Positions 57,110 to 64,000 of a stretch of 64,000 bases of DNA are shown in pieces. Source of the DNA: Rhabditoides inermis. Its lineage: Eukaryota > Nematoda > Chromadorea > Rhabditida > Rhabditidae. The stretch's first letter is position 1; every line of letters starts with the position of its first letter. The position numbers were made by a program, and so were the translations under genes. The notes beneath the pieces are model-generated. The model did not search any database. It was given only the letters and a program-made list of their open reading frames with translations, and was not told the DNA's origin. The stretch lies in assembly GCA_963966185.1 (NCBI GenBank), contig CAWZYM010000380.1, positions 12,501 to 76,500 on the forward strand, written 5' to 3'.

Positions 57110-57810
57110 GAAAGGTTCACGCTATTTTATCTGAAAAATACTGATACAACGAAACTGAAACAATGTACTGTCACCAACGCAGGTTTTGAAATACAATATG
57201 CTGTGAAGCAGTCATGAGGACGTTATCAACAAACTGATAAGCGGGCATGGGACGATATTTCTCAATTCTTCCCGCAGGAAAATCGAATAGTGGTCAACAA
57301 GAATACATTTTCAGAGTACGGGAAATCAGACGAGAAATGACGATGAATTTATGCATAGAAAAGGTCATTACGAGGTTTTTGTGGATCGACTCTGTTCAAA
57401 ATATATATAAAAAAATTCTAAGAAAATCCGTTGTTAGCTATAGAAGGTGATCCATCTGCTTGAGATGATTCTCATTTCGATAATTTCAGACGGTCAAACG
57501 CGCGATTCGTGCGGTCGAATGGTCTTGCGTAGGCCAATAACACGACCGATGTCTAGAAAATAAGCGACGCAATGGCTACCGTACCGTGAACGAGAGGACT
57601 ACTATATATTCATTTTTTAACAAAAAGGTTCACGTGATTTCAATTGAAAATGATTGATGCGATGCAAGGAAAACTGCTGCCACCGACGCAGGTTTTAAAA
57701 TATATGTGCTGTGAAGCAGTCATGAGGATGTTATCAAAATTATGGTAAGCAGGCATGGGGTGATATTTCTCAATTCTTCCCAAATGTAAATCCAATGGTA
57801 AACAAGGGAA
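57110..57810. repeat. diverged direct duplication around a MITE fragment
   Basis: About 200 bp (AAAGGTTCACG..., ACGCAGGTTTT..., GCTGTGAAGCAGTCATGAGG) at 57110-57330 recurs at 57625-57810. Between them lies an inverted partial copy (57485-57595) of the MITE found in lipase intron 5. At 57000-57040 a 20-bp unit is tandemly doubled. Confidence 0.7.
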
Positions 57811-58082
57811 TGCAGATTAAATAAGATGTATACAGATCAGGATTAAGAAATGCTGTATATTCATGTGTTTTTGCCGAATTTTGTGGAGAAAAGCAGTGAC
57901 TCTTGACGCAAGTTCAATTGGAACCAGGTTATTGAGGTTTCTAGTTTTCTAGTGGTCAAAACGGTCGTTTTGACCACTGTAATGTTCATAATTCACTTTC
58001 TGAGGCGTCGTGAAAAGGTTGCAACAATCGATGGGTTTACAGACCGAGTTGACGAGTGTTTCAGACTTCCAATGTTTACTCC

Positions 58083-58305
58083 TTGCAGTATTCCACACAC
58101 TCTTTAGACGTGGCAAAGTTGTTGAAATTGCCCTCGCTCCCGAAGTACGAAAAAATGAGACAATTGTTCATCCGTGTACGTAGTAGTATTTAAAATCAAT
58201 CGAAATGAAATCATTGAATCAATAAATATGTACTTTCCGACGTGACGTCCGCTCGCGTTTTCTTTTCCGCTGTTGGCAGGAAGAGAGCAGATCGTTTCTG
58301 AAAAA
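58083..58305 (-). pseudogene. Kunitz-type (BPTI) domain fragment, nematode variant
   Basis: The minus strand reads ICSLPANSGKENASGRH (start of a Kunitz fold, second Cys replaced) after a TTTCAG acceptor. About 60 bases later, in another frame, it reads IFSYFGSEGNFNNFATSKEC, then VEYCKE and stop (end of a Kunitz fold). Nematode Kunitz domains lacking some cysteines are known and inhibit serine proteases. The two halves are not joined by a usable AG acceptor, so this looks broken. No signal peptide exon was found. Confidence 0.5.
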
Positions 58306-58639
58306 AAGGAGTTTATACCAAAAAGTTTTTTTTACGAAAAAAAGTTTATACACAAGTATTAAAAACTAACTGATGTAACGCCAGCAACAGTTGACGTCAT
58401 ATATGCAAAAGAATAGAAGTGATAATCTACAAACAAAAAAAGAAGAAAAAACACACAAAAAAGGACGTCTATCACTATCATAACACAGGAACAGGACGTC
58501 AAGTACCGAACACATACGGTTGGTATTTGTCAACATACGGCGAGACACACACTATAAACATATGTACAGAAAGACGTATGTAAAAATAGAACCAGTATTG
58601 GGACAGCACAGCAGCTTCACATTAATATCGTTCAGACCG

Positions 58640-59940
58640 GACAGCAGGACAAACACACGAAAAACTGGAATGAGACAGAGACCCACCCTTGTCTGGACAG
58701 CATCTTCCTTCCTTGCAGTCGTGTCCCTCCGCCTACGCCGATGATGAGGCGCTGTTCGCGACGACGGCTGAAGGAACTGCGAAGATACTGACATAGGTGG
58801 TGTAGAAAAGCAAGGAGTTTGGATTGAAAATCAACCGAAGGAAGAATGTGGTTATGACGACGTCCCGGGCGAGGCCACTGATTAAGTTGGAAAGGGAACA
58901 AGTGCTGAGCTGCGACAAGGATGAGCGGGAGGACGACCTGACCCGAAGAATACAATCTCAGATACTGTTCTACACAGTGTACTACACAAAAAAGTTCTAC
59001 ACAGCGAGATTGGAATAGCACTGAGTGCAACACGGTGTTGGTGTGTAGAAAAATGAGTAGGACTGTGTAAAGAGATCTAGAAATCGGTCAGAAATGAATG
59101 CTCAGATGTTAGAAGTGTGAGAGAAGCTCTATGTGTATCTCCGCCAACAGCAGAGCGTTCCAAAATTTGAATTCACCACATCATAAGATGAGCGAAACTT
59201 TGAAACTCTCTCAAACTTGGGTAAATAAACCGACGCCGAAAAACAGTTTTGCGATATATGCCATCCAATGCAAGCCGGGTTCCAATGCAAGTCGAGTTCC
59301 AATGCAAGCCGGGTTTTGAACTTTCTTTTTTACATTGTGATTTTTATTAGTCTCGAAACAAAACATTGTATTACTATTATTATGAAAAACATCTGAGAAA
59401 TTAGTTTTGATTTTGGACTCTTTACACATACAACACACGTGTCATAATCCTCACACAGCTCTACACCGTGTCAAAAATGGATCAAACTTTCTACACTGGT
59501 GTAGGGGTGTGTAGGTATTTCTACACCGCCGTGCAGACCTGTGTAGAAAACACATTGGGTAGTACACGGTGTACCGCTTTACTTAAAATCTGGATAGGCG
59601 GCATTCCACCGACACTCACACTTTCTACAACTCAAATGAACCCCAAGACGAAACTCCTTGTTTTCCGACAAGGAGTGCTGCCGTGCCTAAGTTATGGATG
59701 CGAAAGCTGGGGAATTAGAAAAGAGGACCTCACACGACTACGGACAGTTCAAAGGAAAATGGAGCGACAAGTGCTCGGAATTCCGCTTCTCGACCAAGTC
59801 CCTCCAATGTGATCAAGAGGCAGATGCGACTACGGGACTTGTACAAGAAGCCAGGAAAAGAAAGTTCAAATTCGCTAGGAAATTGGTGACAGCCACCGAT
59901 GACAGCTGGAGCAAGAAAGTCATTCTTTAGAGAATACAAA
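58640..59940 (+). pseudogene. RTE-type reverse transcriptase fragment, copy 2, split
   Basis: Same family as the copy at 47 kb: YADDEALFATTAEGTAKIL, FGLKINRRKNVVMTTSRAR and EREDDLTRRIQS up to 58959, then the sequence resumes at 59584 with a WIGGIPPT reading and GVLPCLSYGCESWGIRKED, TVQRKMERQVLGIPLLDQ. The gap is an inserted element. Frameshifts and stops are present throughout. Confidence 0.75.
58962..59583. mobile_element. insertion with TACACnGTGTA-type inverted ends inside RTE copy 2
   Basis: The left end contains TTCTACACAGTGTACTACAC and the right end its approximate inverse GTAGTACACGGTGTACCG. It interrupts the retrotransposon between ATACAATCT and GGATAGGCGG (contiguous in the 47-kb copy). 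The interior has a triplicated CCAATGCAAGYCGRGTT unit at 59265-59315. The exact target duplication is unclear. Confidence 0.65.
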
Positions 59941-60571
59941 AAGCGAATTGTTTATTGTTTCCGAGGGACGTGCGGACGATGTATCGTCACCGAAGACCGT
60001 CTATTGTGGACAGATTGACAGATATATTCTCCCTGCGCTAGTCGAACACCTCTCATACTATATTTACATGAAAATGCGATTCTGGATAAATACTTATTTG
60101 ATTTTATTTGATTTCACTTTTCAACACATGATTTCCGAAACAATCCTTTTACTAAAAGTTTTCGTATTTGCTCTTACTAGTTTCAATGGTGGATTATTAG
60201 CATACATTCTAAACATGTTTCAGTTACTTATTTGAATAAGCAAGTTTTTTTTTATTATTATTTTACATTCCATTCCTGTTTATACTCTTTTCAAAACATT
60301 GCGTTATCAATGTTGACCTTTCTCTTATCACTTCTTCCGCGCAATCAAAAAAACAAACGAATGCGCGTTTATTTGTTTTGCTATTGAATGCCCGCAATAC
60401 TCGTTTTGACCATTCATCGAGTACTATTCCAGTATTATATTTTTACGAGAGTAGAGTTTCTCGATTTCAGTCAGTCGTTTGCAAAGCGCTGTATGAATGT
60501 AGACTTGTTGTCAGGTTTTGTGATATTAGAATAGAATTTTGCCTTATAAAGATTGTTTGCTTTTTTCAGAT
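59941..60571. other. no gene recognised
   Basis: AT-rich. TTTTTTCAG at 60561-60569, two bases before the next ATG, is a likely trans-splice acceptor. Confidence 0.6.
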
Positions 60572-62746
60572 ATGAAGTTGATAGTCCTTTTCTTCATTCA
60601 TACAGTATTAGCGATCCATCATAATTTGCATGCGAGCTACTTTCATCAGAAAAGCGACGATGTTTACAGGTTAGAGTTTTCAATTTTTTTAATCGTGTCA
60701 TCGTGTTTACCAAATAAACATATCGTATTTATGGTTACAAAGTTTCCAAAATAGGTATAAATTGTTCCGTAGAAAACAAAAAACAAAAAAAAGAGTCAAA
60801 GCACCGTAATAGAGCAGGAAATGAGGTAGATAGAAGTACTGTCGCTCCGGCGAATGGTACATTTTCCCGATGGCCGTACCTTCTGGAAGACCGCGTCCCG
60901 ACGTGGAAAGCAGCGCGCGACTCTAACAGAGGACTATCCTATCCACAACCCGAACAGATACATTTGAGCTATGCCGGTGCGTGACGTCTTTTCTAATTTC
61001 GAATTGATTTATATCTTCCTTCACTCAAGGGAGAAGGAGATACAGAGAGAGGGACTATGAGAGACAGAGAGAGGGAGAGGGAGGAGAGAGGGAGAGAGAG
61101 GGAGAGAGGGAGGGAGGGAGAGAGGGGGAGGGAGAGAGGGGGGGGGGAGAGAGCCTGTTTGTCCCAGGCTCTCCTTCACGCATGTGGATCACGTGGCTCT
61201 CCTTCGACGACGCTGGCTCGGCTATTGTGGAGTGGGGAAGGCGGGAGTTGGAGACGAGCACAGAGGTACATAGTGTTTCATTTTCAGAAAAACAGAACTT
61301 GTATTAATATAATTAGGGTCATTCCCATTCCTGAAACATTTCTTGATGGCTGTCCGATATCACGTATGATTACTGCACGCGTGACACGTATAGAAACGTT
61401 ATTCACATTCGCGTTGTTCAGTGGTTCACTTGCTGAGCTTGAATACTAATTCTAACTTCAGATGGAAATGCGCCTTGCTGAAACGTATTCTGTAAGAGTT
61501 ACAAAACTGAATTGTTCAGGGCAAGATTTCTCTCTTCATCGACGGGCAGAAAAATGGGAAATGGCGGTATATTAGTCGAGTACTGCTGGAAGGACTAAAG
61601 GAGGGAGAGACATATCGTGAGTGGGATAGAGACAGAGCAGAGGGAGAGAGGGAGGGAGAGAGAGGGGGAGAGAAGGGGAAAGAGATAAAGGGAGAGAGAG
61701 ATAGGGAAGGAGGGAGAGAGAGTAAGAGAGAGTGAGAGAGCGAGGAGGGGAGAGAGAGAGTTTTCAGGCTACCATGTCGGCTCTCCCCATGGCTGGAGTT
61801 CCATCTACGAATTCACAGCCATCAAGGTAGATAACTCTCATAAAAAATCCTCATAAAAAGCACGATATGGAGTAATCACAAAGAAAATGTCAATTATGAT
61901 CAAGTGGTTTCGACTCCTAGTATTTTATACTCTCCCCCCTACCATTTGAGTCCATCTTTCGGAGTGTAACTTGAAGGAAGGATGTTGGAAGGAAGTAATA
62001 ACGGAAGTAACCAAGGATGAAAGGAAGGAAGTAACCTTTTTTTTAGCCCAGGCCAGACGGCGGACTGAATATAGCGATATTCGGAGACATGGGAAACGAG
62101 GTGAGGAAATGTAGTGTGTTGATTTGACAAAATCGATTAAAATGACACGCAGAACGCTCGGAGTTTGGGTAAGCTGCAAGAGATGACACAGCGTGGAGAG
62201 ATTGATGCGGTGCTGCATGTGGGTGAGTGACATCTCTCTCTCTTTCTCTCTTACTCTCTCTCTCCTCCCTCTCTCTCTCCCCTTTCTTCCTCTCTCTCTC
62301 TCTCTCTCTCTTTCTCTGACTCTCTCTCTCTCTCTATCCTCTCCAGGCGACTTTGCTTACGACATGAACGAACACGGCGGTGAGATGGGAGACGAGTTCA
62401 TGCGACAAGTAAGTCTATTGCTCCATACCTTTAATACCTTCACACTTTACTTTATTGACTTCTGTCACTACATGAATTGTAGTTGTCTTGAGTGAGAGTG
62501 CCTCAGTATGGCCTAAAGCACTGTATAAATAAAGGCGACGGGGGGGGGGGTCGGAGCTTCCAGGCATTGCTACCCTATACGCATCTGCTGGCACAACGGC
62601 TGATGTGTTTGTAGATCGAGCCAGTGGCGGCGTACGTGCCGTATATGACGTCAGTGGGCAACCACGAACAGTTCAACAACTTCACTCACTATGTGAACAG
62701 GTTCACCATGCCTGGGGGAGAGGCGAATCTGTTCTATAGGTGAACG

Positions 62747-62820
<74 letters not shown>

Positions 62821-63208
62821 CTCTCTACCTCTATATTCCAGCTACGACCTCGATCTGATCCACTTCATCTCGTTTTCCACTGAGTTCTATTTCTACACCA
62901 ACTATGGAAGGGAGCAGTTGAAGAATCAGTGGGAGTGGCTGAAGAGGGATCTGGAGGTGATAGAGAGAGAGCTAGAGGGAGAGGGAGAGAGAAAGACAGA
63001 GAGAGAGGGAGATAGAAAGAGACAGAGAGAGAGGGGGAGAGAGAGCCAGAGAGAGACAGAGAGAGACAGAGAGAGAGAGAAAGTCTTCCAGGCAGCCAAC
63101 GCGAACCGCGCCTCCGTTCCGTGGATCGTGACTCTCGGCCACCGGCCCATGTACTGCCGCCACTTCATCGGATACGACTGCGCCGACTACGAGAGCGTCG
63201 TGGGTGGT

Positions 63209-63287
<79 letters not shown>

Positions 63288-64000
63288 ACTGCTCTATTCA
63301 GCTTCGCACCGGTCTGCCCACCAAAAACCACACTTTCGAGTACGGACTAGAAAAACTGTTTTACGAACAGGTAATCGATATGTACATCAATAGTCAATAC
63401 TTTGTAAATCTTTTTTATTCGATCAATCGATATTTCAGGGCGTCGACCTCGAGTTTTGGGCGCACGAACACGTCTACGAGCGATTGTATCCCATATTCAA
63501 CCGGACTGTGTGTTAAATGATTCGACCGAGGCTAAATTCACCGAGGTTGAATTGCAGATCTACAAGGGAACCGAGGGCGACTATGTTAACCCGCCGGCGC
63601 CAGTTCATATCATATCCGGCTCGTCTGTGAGGATGGATAAAGAGAAAACGAGAGAGGAAAAGAGTGTGAGAGTGAGTGAGAGAGAGGGGAGAAAGAGTCT
63701 TCCAGGGTTGCCGGGAGAACACCGAACACTATAAACACAAGGGTCCGTGGTCAGCATTCGGATCTGGAAACTATGGGTGCTTACACTACTGTGAATTACT
63801 CTCAAAACCACGAACATGATTTATCACTTCTTTGAAACGTATATTTTTCAGATTCGGCATGATTCGCGCGTATAACGCAACCCACCTCAACTTACGACAA
63901 CTCGCGGCTAGTACGGTAAACAAATAAACAAATAAATTACATATACAAAAAAGGGTAAAGATGCACGAACTTTCTAATCGGAACAGGCTCCCAAGTATTG
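60572..64000 (+). CDS. secreted purple acid phosphatase (metallophosphoesterase), 3' end off window
   Basis: Eighteen exons, all in phase: 60572-60669, 60834-60976, 61168-61265, 61462-61491, 61520-61616, 61768-61826, 62047-62100, 62153-62222, 62347-62408, 62615-62739, 62842-62956, 63092-63199, 63302-63370, 63439-63507, 63558-63626, 63706-63776, 63852-63915 and 63987 onward; 471 residues so far. A signal peptide (MKLIVLFFIHTVLA) is followed by a fibronectin-like N-domain (PEQIHLSYAG, MWITWLSF, YHVGSPHGWS). The metal ligands are all present: Asp189 in GDMG, Asp218 and Tyr221 in GDFAYD, Asn253 in GNHE, His334 in GHRPMYC, and His385 and His387 in WAHEHVYER. This is the ACP7-like animal PAP group, a dinuclear Fe-metal phosphomonoesterase. 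Introns 2, 5, 11 and 15 are GA-rich; introns 8, 10 and 12 are CT-rich. The start of exon 2 could be 60834 or 60837. Confidence 0.93.
61617..61767. repeat. PAP intron 5, almost entirely GA-rich
   Basis: Apart from the donor and TTTTCAG, the intron is GA/GGA repeat; purines exceed 85%. Confidence 0.9.
62740..62841. repeat. PAP intron 10, almost entirely (CT)n
   Basis: From GTGAACGCTA the intron is a CT run up to CTACCTCTATATTCCAG. Confidence 0.95.
62957..63091. repeat. PAP intron 11, almost entirely GA-rich
   Basis: GAGA with GACA variants up to AAAGTCTTCCAG. It directly follows the 115-bp exon that separates it from the CT-filled intron 10. Confidence 0.95.
63200..63301. repeat. PAP intron 12, almost entirely (CT)n
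   Basis: From GTGGGTGGTCCCAC the intron is a CT run up to CACTGCTCTATTCAG. Confidence 0.95.

Overview
The window reads as nematode genomic DNA (inference). Genes are split into many small exons (14-180 bp) with TTTCAG-type acceptors. Several start codons lie just after an acceptor-like TTTCAG, as expected for spliced-leader trans-splicing. The gene families (ShKT, C6-type and Ly6/LU secreted proteins, CRAL-TRIO-GOLD, variant Kunitz) are typical of worms. About half of the window is repeats. I rebuilt gene models by hand from splice signals, reading phase and family motifs; exon ends are predictions with no transcript data behind them.

Layout. 0-6.7 kb: a partial gene at the left edge, a Tc1/mariner foldback carrying a nested MITE, and a syntenin-like PDZ gene (minus) lacking its second PDZ domain. 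8.3-14.4 kb: a complete 13-exon short-chain dehydrogenase (minus) whose last intron holds 194 perfect copies of a hexanucleotide. 16.3-18 kb: a 5'-truncated non-LTR retrotransposon. 19.8-29.2 kb: a run of small secreted-protein genes (plus): Ly6/LU GPI-type, C6-type with a Thr-rich linker, a doubtful Thr-rich gene, and a three-domain ShKT gene. 29.5-31.1 kb: a tyrosine phosphatase fragment (minus). 31.8-32.4 kb: a small basic secreted protein (minus), unrecognised. 33.2-35.2 kb: two copies of a dispersed repeat, one blown up into a 36-bp minisatellite. 37.2-38 kb: a foldback with tRNA-like heads. 39-43 kb: a complete CRAL-TRIO-GOLD gene (plus). 43.6-46.9 kb: a complete class 3 lipase (plus). 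47-51.4 kb: RTE-type retrotransposon debris and a 35-bp satellite of about 111 copies. 51.7-59.9 kb: Gypsy, BTB-Kelch, Kunitz and RTE remnants. 60.6-64 kb: purple acid phosphatase (plus), running off the right edge.

The most unusual theme is that many introns of intact genes are built around long (GA)n or (CT)n tracts lying 5-25 bases from the 3' splice site, in both orientations within one gene. This could pair introns with each other in the RNA. The secreted proteins, lipase and phosphatase all carry signal peptides and suggest an extracellular or digestive set, but nothing shows that they act in one pathway.
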